This document shows positions 27,919-36,869 of a DNA stretch of 64,000 bases, piece by piece (positions within the stretch are counted from its first letter, which is position 1; each line of letters opens with the position of its first letter). A program made the position numbers and the translations under genes. The notes beneath the pieces are model-generated. The model did not search any database, was not told where the DNA came from, and saw nothing but the letters and a program-made list of their open reading frames with translations. Origin of the DNA: Halochromatium glycolicum (GTDB taxonomy: Bacteria; Pseudomonadota; Gammaproteobacteria; Chromatiales; Chromatiaceae); contig NZ_NRSJ01000010.1 in assembly GCF_016584085.1 (NCBI RefSeq), positions 50,502 through 114,501 on the forward strand. The letters are read 5' to 3'.

Positions 27919-28845
27919 GTGCGCCCTTCGATCTTGCCCTTGGCCTTATTGCTCGGGATCAGCCACTCGCCGGTCTTTGCAGCTGAAGAGACCGTGCTGC
28001 AGGTATTTGCCAGCGTGCTGCCGGTGCAGACCTTCGTCGACGAGGTCGGTGACGGACGCGTCGAGACGCGGGTCATGGTCGTGCCAGGGCAAAGCCCGGC
28101 AACCTATGACCCGAGCCCGAAACAGGTCGCCGCGCTGGCCGACGCCGAGCTCTATGTTCGAGTCGGTGTGCCGTTCGAGGATGCCTGGATGAAGCGCATC
28201 CGGGCCGCCAACCCGGCGATGGCCGTTCTCGATCTGCGCGACGGATTGGATCTCCGCCCGCAGACAGCCCATGACCACGGTGCGGACGACGCCCACGGCC
28301 ACCACCATCACGAGCATGAGGCGATGGACCCGCACATCTGGACGAGCCCGCCGAATGTCCGAACGATGCTCGTTTCCATTCGTGATCAATTGACCGCGCT
28401 CGATCCGGACGGCAGCAGCGTCTACGAGCGCAATCGACAGCGTTACGACGCCGAGCTGCAGAGGCTTGATACATGGCTCGAAGAGACCCTGTCCGACCTC
28501 GATCATCGCGCCTTCCTGGTCTACCACCCGGCCTGGGGCTATTTCGCCGATACCTACGGGCTCGAGCAGGTCCCGATCGAGCGCGCCGGCAAGGAGCCCG
28601 GACCGCGCCGTCTCTCGGCGCTGATCGAGCAGGCCAAGGCGGTCGGCGCCCGCGCGATCTTCGTCCAACCCGAATTCGATCAGCGCATCGCCGAGCAGAT
28701 CGCCCGCAGCATCGACGGCCGAGTCGAGGTCGCCACACCACTGGCGGTCGATTACGTGGCCAACCTGAAACGCTTCGCCAGAATCCTCGTCGACGCGAAC
28801 CAGGCGCCTGAGACGGCGAAGACCACTGCCCCGGACGGGCACTGA
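27919..28845 (+). CDS. znuA: Zinc ABC transporter periplasmic binding protein
   Basis: High-affinity zinc-binding receptor of the ZnuABC importer. A GTG start at 27919 gives 308 residues beginning with a signal peptide (RPSILPLALLLGISHSPVFA). The only upstream in-frame ATG (27811) would put 36 non-signal residues ahead and place the candidate Zur operator inside the coding region. Cluster A-I metal-binding features are present: a His/Asp-rich loop (HGHHHHEHEAMDPHIW), the ligand region VYHPAWGYF, and VQPEFDQR. The next gene, znuC, starts inside its stop codon. Confidence 0.88.
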   Translation: MRPSILPLALLLGISHSPVFAAEETVLQVFASVLPVQTFVDEVGDGRVETRVMVVPGQSPATYDPSPKQVAALADAELYVRVGVPFEDAWMKRIRAANPAMAVLDLRDGLDLRPQTAHDHGADDAHGHHHHEHEAMDPHIWTSPPNVRTMLVSIRDQLTALDPDGSSVYERNRQRYDAELQRLDTWLEETLSDLDHRAFLVYHPAWGYFADTYGLEQVPIERAGKEPGPRRLSALIEQAKAVGARAIFVQPEFDQRIAEQIARSIDGRVEVATPLAVDYVANLKRFARILVDANQAPETAKTTAPDGH

Positions 28846-29681
28846 TGCAAGGGCAGTCGCAGCGGGTCATCGAGGCGGAGCACCTGAGCTTCGCCTATGG
28901 CGCCGTGCCGATCCTCGAAGACGTCAACCTCCAGATCGAGGCCGGCGAGTTCCTCGGACTGGTCGGACCCAACGCCGGCGGCAAGAGCACCCTGCTCAAG
29001 CTCATGCTCGGTCTGCTGACACCCCAGCAAGGCCGTATCCGTGTGCTCGGGCGGCCGCCGAAACAGGCCCGCCACCGGCTCGGCTATGTGCCGCAGTACC
29101 CGTCCTTCCCGCGTGATTTCCCAATCGACGTGCTGAATGTGGTGCTGATGGGCCGGCTTGGGGTTGGCGCGGGGCTGAGCGCCGTGCTCGGCACCGGCTT
29201 CGGCGGCTGGCGCAGGCGTGATCGCGAGATCGCTCGCCGCACCCTGCTCGAGGTCGAGGCCGGCGACCTTGAATCGGCGCCGATCGGCTCGTTATCCGGC
29301 GGCCAGCTGCAGCGGGTATTGCTTGCGCGCGCGCTCGTCGGCGAGCCGGAGTTGCTGATCCTCGACGAGCCGACAGCCAACATTGACCAACGTCTCGAGG
29401 GCGAGATCTTCGAGCTGCTCGCGCGGCTGAACACGAACCTGACCATCGTCGTGGTCTCCCACGACATCGGCTTCATCTCCAGCTACGTGAATCGGGTCGC
29501 CTGCCTAAACCGGACCCTGATCTGCCATCAGACCGAGTCGATCGATGGCGAGATGATCAATACCCTCTACGGCGAGCCGGTGCGGATGATCACCCATGAT
29601 CATGGCACCGATGACCATGAACACGGCCAGAGCACAGGTGCCGGCGCCCACCACGCCAGGGGGGTTACCCCTCATGGCTGA
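28845..29681 (+). CDS. znuC: Zinc ABC transporter ATP-binding protein
   Basis: ATPase powering zinc import. The 278-residue protein has Walker A GPNAGGKST (about residue 43), the ABC signature LSGGQLQRV, Walker B LLILDEPTA and the H-loop VVSHDIG. Its C-terminal tail is His/Asp-rich (HDHGTDDHEHG), a plausible metal-sensing or buffering extension. It overlaps znuA by TGATG and znuB by eight bases. Confidence 0.94.
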   Translation: MQGQSQRVIEAEHLSFAYGAVPILEDVNLQIEAGEFLGLVGPNAGGKSTLLKLMLGLLTPQQGRIRVLGRPPKQARHRLGYVPQYPSFPRDFPIDVLNVVLMGRLGVGAGLSAVLGTGFGGWRRRDREIARRTLLEVEAGDLESAPIGSLSGGQLQRVLLARALVGEPELLILDEPTANIDQRLEGEIFELLARLNTNLTIVVVSHDIGFISSYVNRVACLNRTLICHQTESIDGEMINTLYGEPVRMITHDHGTDDHEHGQSTGAGAHHARGVTPHG

Positions 29682-30540
29682 GTTCCTCAACGCGCTGAGC
29701 ACGCATGCCTTTCTCCAGCAGGCGCTGATCGCCGGCCTGCTCGCCAGCATCGGCTGCGGGCTAGTCGGCCCGTTCGTCGTGGTCAAGCGCATCACCTTTC
29801 TGGCCGGCGGCATCGCGCATTCGGTGCTGGCTGGGATGGGCGCGGCACTCTACTATGGGTATGATCCGCTCACGGGCGCGCTTGCGGCCGCGGTGCTGGC
29901 CGCGCTGCTGATCGGCTGGGTCCGTCTCAGCTGGCGCACCGGCGAGGACACCGCCATCGGCGCACTCTGGGCCATCGGTATGGCGATCGGTATCCTGTTC
30001 GTCTCCAAGACGCCGGGCTACGCGACCGATCTGATGAGCTTCCTGTTCGGCAACATCCTATTGGTGCCGGCCCGCGAGCTCTGGTTCATGGCGACCTTGG
30101 ATCTGGTACTACTGCTGAGCGTGGCACTGTTCTATCGGCAGTTCGTTGCCATCACCTTCGACGATGAATTCGCGCGTCTGCGCGGCGTCCCCGTCGAGCT
30201 GTTCTACCTGCTGCTGCTGGTGCTCGTCGCCGTGACGGTCGTGCTGATGATCCAGGTCGTTGGGCTGATCCTTGTGATCGCGCTGCTGACGCTGCCGGCC
30301 GCGGTGGCCGGCCAATGGACGCGCACGCTGGCTGCGATGATGGGGATGGCGATGGGCATCGGTGTGCTGCTGACCAGCGGCGGGCTGGCCCTGTCTTATG
30401 CGCCCGACCTGCCGACCGGCCCGACAATCATCCTGCTCGCCGGCGCCCTCTATCTGATATCAGCCGTCAGCGCTGGATTCCTCGCAAAACGCCGCGCACG
30501 CAGAGCGGTCCGCAGTATGAACGAGCACCGAGATGGATGA
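29674..30540 (+). CDS. znuB: Zinc ABC transporter permease
   Basis: Inner-membrane channel subunit of the ABC-3 family. From MAEFLNALST the protein has 288 residues and about eight hydrophobic helices. Conserved sequences include GPFVVVKRITFLAGGIAHSVLAG near residue 33, LFGNILLV, and the LTLPAAVA segment. The start at 29674 follows a strong purine-rich site (CAGGGGGG) and avoids 26 hydrophilic residues encoded upstream within znuC. It overlaps zur by eight bases. Confidence 0.93.
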   Translation: MAEFLNALSTHAFLQQALIAGLLASIGCGLVGPFVVVKRITFLAGGIAHSVLAGMGAALYYGYDPLTGALAAAVLAALLIGWVRLSWRTGEDTAIGALWAIGMAIGILFVSKTPGYATDLMSFLFGNILLVPARELWFMATLDLVLLLSVALFYRQFVAITFDDEFARLRGVPVELFYLLLLVLVAVTVVLMIQVVGLILVIALLTLPAAVAGQWTRTLAAMMGMAMGIGVLLTSGGLALSYAPDLPTGPTIILLAGALYLISAVSAGFLAKRRARRAVRSMNEHRDG

Positions 30541-31003
30541 AGAGCAACTCCAACGCGCCCTCGACACCGCAGAAAACCTCTGCGCCCAGCGCGGTGTCCG
30601 TTTCACGCCGCAGCGGCGTCGAGTCTTGGAGCTCGTCTGCCGGGCCCAACGGCCGGTCGGCGCCTACGAGATCCTCGATCAGCTACGCGATGGTGCTTCG
30701 GCCGCACCACCCACAGTCTATCGCGCGCTCGATTTCCTGCTCGAGCAAGGTCTCGTGCACAAGCTCGAGACCCTACATGCGTTCATCGGGTGTACCCATC
30801 CGGAGCATCCGCATGCCAGCCAGTTCCTGATCTGCGCCGAATGCGGGCGCGTCAACGAGCTCGAGAGCGACCGGATCTCAGGCGACCTGCGCTCGGTGGC
30901 CGAGGCGGCCGGTTTCCGGCCCAAGCGGCCGGTAGTCGAGGTGATCGGCACCTGCGCCCATTGCACCAAGAAGATCCGAAACGGATCTAGGTCGGCCTCC
31001 TGA
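30533..31003 (+). CDS. zur: Fur-family zinc uptake regulator
   Basis: Zinc-responsive repressor of the Fur family, 156 residues. An N-terminal winged-helix region (RFTPQRRRVLELV...PPTVYRALDFL) is followed by a dimerisation/metal domain with His-rich HPEHPH and two CxxC pairs (ICAEC near residue 102 and CAHC near residue 143) for structural zinc. Being the last gene of the znuACB operon, it is likely autoregulated with the transporter. A candidate binding site lies upstream of znuA. Confidence 0.93.
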   Translation: MDEEQLQRALDTAENLCAQRGVRFTPQRRRVLELVCRAQRPVGAYEILDQLRDGASAAPPTVYRALDFLLEQGLVHKLETLHAFIGCTHPEHPHASQFLICAECGRVNELESDRISGDLRSVAEAAGFRPKRPVVEVIGTCAHCTKKIRNGSRSAS

Positions 31004-31120
31004 CCCTGACAGTTGTCCGCAGTGAACCGCTTTTGACCCGCCCGGCCGTCTACTGCTTGACCCGAGTACATCGCGTCAGAAATGCCGAGACCCTTTTCCT
31101 CCCATCTGACGCTCAGCGCT

Positions 31121-31190
31121 GTAGGAGCCCGCTTGCGGGCGACCAGGACGCGCTTGCAGCTGCGAAAATCGCCCGCAAGCGGGCCCCTAC
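31121..31190. repeat. REPIN-like inverted repeat, copy 2
   Basis: GTAGGAGCCCGCTTGCGGGCG and a reverse-complement arm with one mismatch enclose a 28-bp spacer, the same geometry as at 16112-16181. Flanking sequence on both sides is also related in inverted orientation: the TCTGACGCGATG block near 31068 matches the one near 16235, and the ATGGTCGT block near 31198 matches the one near 16101. Confidence 0.85.
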
Positions 31191-31203
31191 CCGACGACCA
31201 TTG

Positions 31204-31482
31204 AACCTAGAAACCGCAGTTGACCGCTTAGGCGATTGCCGGAAAAGCCCGTACCGAATTGCGCAGGATTGTCGTTTTCCTTCGAGGAGCGTCGCCGGGA
31301 GCATAGCCGGGCTCTGTGACCGGCGGCGCGACGAAGAAGGCGAGCGAAAAGACCAGCAAGGCGGTATGAGCTTTGACAGAAATCGCCTTAGCCCAACATG
31401 CAACCCGTTGCACTGGTTCCACTTCTGGCGCTTCATGAAGCGCACCCATGGGTGACGGCCGTCCAACTGCGGTTTCTAGGTT
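31204..31482. repeat. 19-bp inverted repeats flanking the 163-bp element
   Basis: AACCTAGAAACCGCAGTTG at 31204-31222 is repeated as its exact reverse complement at 31464-31482. The pair encloses the 163-bp element (31228-31390). The sequence around the right arm (to about 31532) matches, inverted, the block at about 16057-16096. This looks like nested insertion of mobile repeats between zur and the DUF3299 gene. Confidence 0.75.
31228..31390 (+). mobile_element. 163-bp MITE-like element, copy 1
   Basis: Exactly 163 bp, with 8-bp terminal inverted repeats (AGGCGATT near the left end, AATCGCCT near the right). The second copy at 51959-52121 has the same length and differs at about eight bases. 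No reading frame is conserved as a convincing gene, so it is probably a non-autonomous element. Confidence 0.8.
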
Positions 31483-31555
31483 GAAGGCAGCGACAATCAG
31501 TGTCGGGATTTCCGCTGTCTTGCACCAGTGCCATCCACTAAAGGGTGAGATTGCG

Positions 31556-32248
31556 ATGCGCTCGGAGCGCTTAAGCGGCGACCCTATCGAAAGCGGCTGC
31601 ATGCCGGCGCATCCTTTTCCGCTCGCGTGCCGCAGAGCACTGTTCCCGGCGCGCCGTTGGTTGGGCAGTTGGATCACGCTGTCGCTGCTCGCGCTGTTGC
31701 TCACGAGCGGCTGCGGCGAGGATGCGACAGATCAGGGTGTGGGTTTGTCTGACGAGCGGTCACCCGGAATTCCTGAGGCCGCTGATGGCGAGCCGCTGGA
31801 GCTCGAGTGGGACCACCTTATGCCAGCAGACTGGGAACCCGAACGTTTCCTGGCCAAGATCGACGCCGACCACCTCAGCGACGAGGACCCGCGCGCACAG
31901 GCGCTGATGAGGAAGCTCGAGGCGCGTTGGGCCGATGCGCCGCTCGTCGAGGCGCTCGACGGTCGCCAGGTGCGTCTGTCAGGCCTAGTGCTGCCGCTTG
32001 CATCGGAAGCGACGACCGTCCGTGAGTTCCTGCTCGTCCCGTACTTCGGCGCCTGCATCCACGTCCCGCCACCACCGGCCAACCAGACCATCCTGGTCAG
32101 GGCGCCGGCCGGCCAGCCCTCTGCCGGCGCCCTGTTCGATACCGTCTGGGTCGAAGGACGGCTGCAGGTGATGCCCTCCCAGCATGAGCTCGGCACCGCC
32201 GGCTACCGAATCGACAACGCCCGGGTGAGACTCTATCAGGAGCTCTGA
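31556..32248 (+). CDS. DUF3299 lipoprotein, zinc-locus associated
   Basis: Predicted 230-residue lipoprotein. After a hydrophilic leader comes a hydrophobic core (WITLSLLALLLTS) and a lipobox with cysteine (TSGCGED, about residue 50). The C-terminal domain has the DUF3299 character: LSGLVLPL, EFLLVPYFGACIHVPPPPANQ and the terminal GYRIDNARVRLY. It follows znuACB-zur in the same direction but is separated by ~550 bp of repeats. Relatives occur in zinc-regulated loci (for example P. aeruginosa PA4066, from memory), so a role in zinc handling is plausible. The start is uncertain: 31556 or MPAHPF at 31601. Confidence 0.8.
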   Translation: MRSERLSGDPIESGCMPAHPFPLACRRALFPARRWLGSWITLSLLALLLTSGCGEDATDQGVGLSDERSPGIPEAADGEPLELEWDHLMPADWEPERFLAKIDADHLSDEDPRAQALMRKLEARWADAPLVEALDGRQVRLSGLVLPLASEATTVREFLLVPYFGACIHVPPPPANQTILVRAPAGQPSAGALFDTVWVEGRLQVMPSQHELGTAGYRIDNARVRLYQEL

Positions 32249-32314
32249 GCAGCGGGTGTAGCCCGTCACACAAGGCGACAGCCGTCGGGCTCGCTTCAAC
32301 TGGCCCCTTGCGGC

Positions 32315-32369
32315 CCGATCAGAACGGCCGGTCCGATCAGAACGGCCGACCCGAATCAGAACGGCCGAC
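32315..32369. repeat. 18-19-bp tandem repeat, three units
   Basis: Three consecutive units of CCGATCAGAACGGCCGAC type in the long gap (32249-33098) after the DUF3299 gene. The rest of that gap holds the kinase remnant and the MITE described separately, and otherwise nothing I can identify. Confidence 0.8.
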
Positions 32370-32504
32370 CCGCCTGCTCGCGCGACTGGTTTCGATCGCT
32401 CAAAGGGACGTCCTGTCAGGCGCAACCCTTTCCGCCTCGTTGCGCCTTGCTCCTGTTGGGAATTCAGGCACGATAGCGGTGCCGCCGCCCGGCGTCTCTT
32501 CAGC

Positions 32505-32645
32505 CTACACCCGACCAGCGATGGTCTCCATGATGCGTCGACGATCGCAAGCCCAATGCCGGTGCGCCGGGGTCATCGGCAGGACGGAGCTGTTCGAAGA
32601 CCGCGAAGACCCGCTCGCGATAGGCTTCCGGAATCCCGAGGCCAT
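32505..32645 (-). pseudogene. C-terminal remnant of a sensor histidine kinase
   Basis: On the minus strand the sequence reads GLGIPEAYRERVFAVFEQL then ADDPGAPALGL, the G1/F-box region of a HATPase domain. After a one-base deletion the other frames supply AIV and then RRIMETIAGRV followed by a stop at 32505. Nothing of the rest of the kinase remains; upstream the homology ends ~30 bp before the MITE at 32676. This is a dead fragment. Confidence 0.7.
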
Positions 32646-32675
32646 ATGCCTGCCCCTTAGCCAGATAGAGCTGTA

Positions 32676-32868
32676 TATACCCAAAGTACGTCAATGCTCG
32701 GCACGGCAGAGCGCAGGGTCGGGTGACGGCGAGCGGGGATGTCGACGGCATGGAGACCGTCGTCAAGCCTCCAGGGATGGATTCACGGCGTCCCCATCAC
32801 TGCCCCCAGCGCCGTGACGCGACCCAGAGCGGTCTAGGAAAACCGAAAATCGGTTTGCGATGGGTATA
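32676..32868. mobile_element. TA-flanked MITE, copy 1 (with internal extra segment)
   Basis: Begins TATACCCA and ends with the complement TGGGTATA, consistent with a TA target duplication outside a TACCCA/TGGGTA inverted repeat. An internal hairpin AAACCGAAAATCGGTTT lies near the right end. Aligned with the copy at 44820-44943 it carries about 70 extra bases in the middle. Outer segments are highly similar. Confidence 0.8.
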
Positions 32869-33098
32869 TCGCGGACCAGCGTGCGCTGATCCTTCGCCCG
32901 CAGCTCCGCATAGCGCCGGCAGACGAGCGCGTCGCATCCGCACCGGGCCACGACAGCAACCGCTGGGTTCGCAAGGCCCCGGTAGGAAACGGGCTTACGC
33001 GCCTGTCCCGCTCCGAAACCGCCGTTTCCGTTTCAGGCCTCATCAGCTCCAGCGCGTCAGCGATCTATCTGGTCCGGGCTGGCAGGTCAACATGGACC

Positions 33099-33575
33099 TC
33101 AGCTCGAGCAAAGCACGGCGGGATCGCGTTGAAAGAGCATCGCCAGCAGACGCATGGCCTCACGGTTGGTCCAGGAGCCGGCCAGCTCCAGGGCCGTGTC
33201 CAACGGCAGCCAGAGCACCTCGGTATGCTCGCTCGGATTGATCCGGATATGGCGCCGATAGGGCAGGTGCAACGCGAACCAGTGCTCGCGGTTGAAGCAG
33301 ACGCCTTGAGCGTATCGCTGACGCCAGGTCTTGATGATCGGAAACAGCCGCGACTGATGCAGATCGATCAGCCCGGCGGCCCCGAGCAGGCCGGTTTCCT
33401 CCTTCAGCTCACGCAGCGCCGCTCTGCGCGGCGATTCGCCTGGCATCAGGCTGCCGGTGACCGACTGCCAGAACCCGCTCGGCTTGACCCGGTTGAGCAG
33501 CATGAACTCGCCGGCCGCGTTGAAGACCACCACCAGCACCGAAACCGGACGCTTGAACGACGTCGTCGATCCCAT
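33099..33575 (-). CDS. nudB: Dihydroneopterin triphosphate pyrophosphatase
   Basis: Nudix enzyme of folate synthesis that removes pyrophosphate from dihydroneopterin triphosphate. The 158-residue product starts FKRPVSVLVVVF after six residues and has a canonical Nudix box (GSLMPGESPRRAALRELKEETGL, about residues 43-65). The NudB-like middle, FALHLPYRRHIRINPSEHTEVLWLP, follows. Its position just downstream of aspS in the same orientation is the common gammaproteobacterial arrangement and supports the assignment. Confidence 0.9.
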   Translation of the reverse strand: MGSTTSFKRPVSVLVVVFNAAGEFMLLNRVKPSGFWQSVTGSLMPGESPRRAALRELKEETGLLGAAGLIDLHQSRLFPIIKTWRQRYAQGVCFNREHWFALHLPYRRHIRINPSEHTEVLWLPLDTALELAGSWTNREAMRLLAMLFQRDPAVLCSS

Positions 33576-33717
33576 CGCAACAGCCCTCTCAGGTCATCAG
33601 TTACACGCAGGAAACCGACCCCAACGGATCAGATTGCTTATGCAATTGGCACAACCGCCGCAATACCGAGCCGATGAGACCGGACCGAGCCTCGGGCCGG
33701 CACGGACGAAGCCGTCG

Positions 33718-35496
33718 CTAGGCGCGCAATTTGATCCGCAGGGCGAGTTCCTTGAGCTGCGCCTCGTCCACCGACGACGGTGCATCGGTGAGCAGACAGG
33801 AGGCCGTCTGCGTCTTCGGGAACGCCATCACGTCGCGGATCGAGTGGCTGCCGGTCATCAGCATCACCAGCCGATCCAGGCCGAAGGCGATGCCGCCGTG
33901 CGGCGGGCAGCCGTACTTGAGCGCATTGAGCAGGAAGCCGAAGCGGTCGTTGGCCTCCTCATCGGTGATCTTGAGGAGCCGGAAGATGCGGCGCTGCACC
34001 TCCTCGCGATGGATACGGATCGAGCCGCCGCCGAGCTCGGTGCCATTCAGCACCAGGTCATAGGCGCGAGACAGGCACTCGCCGGGCGCCTCCTCGAGCT
34101 GGTCGAGCTGCTCCTCCTTCGGCGCCGTGAACGGGTGATGGAGTGCGGTCCAGCGCCCGGTATGGGGCTCCTTCTCGAACATCGGGAAGTCCACCACCCA
34201 CAGCGGCTGCCAGTCATCGCTGATCAGCCCGCGATCATGGCCGAGCCTGACCCGCAGCGCGCCGAGCGCCTCGTTGACAACGTTGGCCTTATCGGCGCCG
34301 AAGAAGACCAGATCGCCGTCCTCGGCCTCGGTGCGGGCCATGATGCCGTCGACCGCGGAATCGGGCAGGAACTTCAGGATCGGCGACTGCAGCCCGTCGC
34401 GGCCCTTGCCGGCCCAGTCGTTGACCTTGATGTAGGCCAGCCCCTTGGCGCCATAGATGCCGACGAACTGGGTGTAGTCGTCGATCTCCTTGCGCGTGAG
34501 CGTCCCGCCTTGCGGCAGGCGCAGGGCCGCAACCCGGCCTTCGGGATCGGCGGCCGGCCCGGCGAAGACCTTGAACTCGACCTCGCCCATCAGGTCGGCG
34601 ACGTCGACCAGCTCCAGCGGCACGCGCAGGTCGGGCCGGTCCGAGCCGAAGCGGCGCATCGCCTCGGCATAGGTCATCCGGGGGAAGGGGTCGGGCAGCT
34701 GCACCTTGAGCACGCTCGCGAACAGCTCGCGCACCATCTGCTCCATCAGGCCGGTCAGCTCGGCCTCATCGAGGAACGAGGCCTCGATGTCGAGCTGGGT
34801 GAATTCGGGCTGACGGTCGGCGCGCAGGTCCTCGTCGCGGAAGCAGCGCGCGATCTGGTAGTAGCGGTCCATCCCGGACATCATCAGCAGCTGCTTGAAC
34901 AGCTGCGGCGACTGCGGCAGTGCGTAGAACTCGCCTTGGTGCAGACGGCTCGGGACCAGATAGTCGCGCGCCCCCTCGGGGGTTGATTTGGTCAGGATCG
35001 GCGTCTCGATATCGAGGAAGCCGTGAGCATCGAGGAAGTTGCGCAAGGTCTGGGTGATGCGGCTGCGCAGGCGCAGGCGCTGCTGCATCTCGGAGCGGCG
35101 CAGATCGATGTAGCGGTAGCGCAGCCGCACCTCCTCGGAGGCATCGGCACCGTGCTCGTCGAGCTGGAACGGTGGGGTCTCGGCCGCGTTGAGCACCTCG
35201 AGCGACAGCCCCAGCACCTCGACCTCGCCGGTCGCCAGCTCTGGGTTCTCGGTGCCCTCGGGACGGCGGCGGACCCGACCGGTGACCGCGAGCACGTATT
35301 CGCTGCGGATCTGCTCGGCGAGTGCAAAGATCTCGGCCCGGTCGGGATCAAACACGACCTGGACCAGGCCGCTGCGATCGCGCAGGTCGACGAAGATGAC
35401 ACCGCCGTGATCGCGGCGGCGGTGAACCCAGCCGGAGAGGCTGACTTCGCGGTCGATGAGCCCGCTGTCGAGCTCGCCGCAATAATGACTGCGCAT
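33718..35496 (-). CDS. aspS: Aspartyl-tRNA synthetase
   Basis: Class IIb aminoacyl-tRNA synthetase. From [12 protein letters not shown] the protein is 592 residues (E. coli 590); the open frame extends seven codons further. An OB-fold anticodon-binding domain ([22 protein letters not shown]) precedes the catalytic core. Class II motif 2 appears as [25 protein letters not shown], and motif 3 as [15 protein letters not shown], followed by [15 protein letters not shown] insertion lies between, as in bacterial AspRS. It is followed by nudB, with fmdB upstream. Confidence 0.97.
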   Translation of the reverse strand: MRSHYCGELDSGLIDREVSLSGWVHRRRDHGGVIFVDLRDRSGLVQVVFDPDRAEIFALAEQIRSEYVLAVTGRVRRRPEGTENPELATGEVEVLGLSLEVLNAAETPPFQLDEHGADASEEVRLRYRYIDLRRSEMQQRLRLRSRITQTLRNFLDAHGFLDIETPILTKSTPEGARDYLVPSRLHQGEFYALPQSPQLFKQLLMMSGMDRYYQIARCFRDEDLRADRQPEFTQLDIEASFLDEAELTGLMEQMVRELFASVLKVQLPDPFPRMTYAEAMRRFGSDRPDLRVPLELVDVADLMGEVEFKVFAGPAADPEGRVAALRLPQGGTLTRKEIDDYTQFVGIYGAKGLAYIKVNDWAGKGRDGLQSPILKFLPDSAVDGIMARTEAEDGDLVFFGADKANVVNEALGALRVRLGHDRGLISDDWQPLWVVDFPMFEKEPHTGRWTALHHPFTAPKEEQLDQLEEAPGECLSRAYDLVLNGTELGGGSIRIHREEVQRRIFRLLKITDEEANDRFGFLLNALKYGCPPHGGIAFGLDRLVMLMTGSHSIRDVMAFPKTQTASCLLTDAPSSVDEAQLKELALRIKLRA

Positions 35497-35947
35497 AGCG
35501 TCCGATCCCCGTGTCACTGCCTGTCGGCCAATCTGCCCGGCCTGCCGGTCAGCGCCCGATCGACTGGCGCATTGGGTTCCGATAGGCGGGGCGCGGACAG
35601 CCGACGCTGCCCGAAAAAGCCGTTCAAGATAACGGCCGGAACGGTCCTTAGCAAGCTAAAACACGGGCAAGCCGAAACATCGGCCGATCGATCCGCGCGG
35701 CGGCCCGGACGCAGAAGGGATCGCGCTTTGCGCTACCTTGTCGTAACCCGATGGCTACGAGCGTTTCACTCAGCGGGGCGGTACGCGGCGGCCATGCGCG
35801 TGAGGCCAGGCTGCTCCCGCAGACGCAACCCGAGCAGCTCAGACCATCTGGCACTGAAGTGGAGCGGCGATGCCGGCAGACTCGGCGCCGGCCGCCCTGC
35901 CGCGGCCGGCCCAAAGCTGAACTGGCCGCGCTGCCGAGCAGGCCTCC
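35497..35947. other. Intergenic region between fmdB and aspS
   Basis: About 450 bp of GC-rich sequence between two genes on the same strand. It should include the aspS promoter. I see no convincing gene, repeat or terminator. Confidence 0.35.
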
Positions 35948-36334
35948 TCAGGAGCCGGCGGAGGCCGCCGTCGACGCCGGCTTGGACTTGGGTGGAGGCG
36001 TTGCGTCGGCCCCCTGTTTGCTCTTTGAATCCTTGCCCTTCGAATCCTTGCCCTTGGAATCGGCCGCTGCCGTTTCCTTCGGCTTCTCAGTCTTACCGTC
36101 CTTGCCCTGTGCAGGCTCGCCGTCCTGATGCAGGTTCTTACGCTTGTCCTTGTCCCCTTTGAAGTCGGTCTCGTACCAGCCACTCCCCTTCAGCCGGAAT
36201 GCGGCAGCAGTGATCTGTTTCTCGAGTGCAGCAGCCCCACAAGCCGGGCAGTCGGTCAAGGGCGCGTCACTGATCTTTTGCAGGGCCTCCAGCTCATGGC
36301 CGCAGTCCGCACAGCGATAGGCATAGATAGGCAT
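35948..36334 (-). CDS. FmdB-family zinc ribbon protein
   Basis: Small protein of the FmdB/CxxC-CxxC-SSSS family. The 128-residue product starts MPIYAYRCADCGHELE and continues to CPACG, giving two CxxC knuckles at about residues 8-11 and 30-33. A low-complexity Lys/Asp/Ser/Pro-rich tail (repeats of KGKDS) fills the C-terminal half. Molecular role is unsettled. It lies upstream of aspS, as in many proteobacteria. Confidence 0.88.
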   Translation of the reverse strand: MPIYAYRCADCGHELEALQKISDAPLTDCPACGAAALEKQITAAAFRLKGSGWYETDFKGDKDKRKNLHQDGEPAQGKDGKTEKPKETAAADSKGKDSKGKDSKSKQGADATPPPKSKPASTAASAGS

Positions 36335-36869
36335 CGTCAAGCTCGCCAGATAGTGGATCGATAACCGCGCAAGTATGGGGTTTTGGCAGCGATTTTCAAA
36401 GCCTCGAGCTCACCGCAAGCGAAGGACTTCCCGGAAACAGCTGCACGACCGTTCGCGCTAGGCGCTGAGAATAGGGCACTCGAGGATCAGGCTGTCCCCC
36501 ATTCGTAGCGCCCATTCCCAATCTGCACAGCCGGTTGTTCCGGAAACCTGGCAAGAAATGCCTGATTTCGTTGAGTCTTCTCCGTGACCAAAAAACGGCC
36601 ACTTGACTGACGCCAAGACCTGGTCTCAGAGGCCGCTGAAGTCATTCCGTTAGACATTCTAGGTCACTGTTTTTGTTGGCTAAGAAACCCTATGGTCGCT
36701 CGCCCTGGTTTCCGGACAGGCTGAGCCCATCGGTGCCGACTGTTCCGGCGCTTTCTGTCCGGCGATCAGGCGGAACGGCTATAACAGAATGCCCTCTATG
36801 GCCTAACAAATCAGCAGCTTGTGTAGGTTAGCCGGGCATTTTGATAGGGCTCTAAAGACACGATCACTC
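36335..36869. other. Intergenic region with 76-bp repeat
   Basis: About 535 bp between fmdB and darP. It holds the inverted 76-bp repeat copy C at its right end. The 68-codon frame at 36396-36602 has poor composition and no family resemblance. No other feature was identified. Confidence 0.4.
36782..36856 (-). repeat. Dispersed 76-bp repeat, copy C (inverted)
   Basis: Reverse complement of the sequence at 26067-26142 with a handful of mismatches; it ends 14 bp before the darP stop codon. The well-preserved pair B/C points to recent movement or conversion. Confidence 0.88.

Noticed and set aside
33457..34986. Long plus-strand open frame (509 codons) opposite aspS
   Set aside because: It mirrors a confidently identified aspartyl-tRNA synthetase; its composition (Asp/Gln/His/Arg-rich, low complexity) is typical of antisense frames in GC-rich genes.
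36396..36602. 68-codon minus-strand frame between fmdB and darP
   Set aside because: Composition is not protein-like, no ribosome-binding site stands out and no family is recognised.
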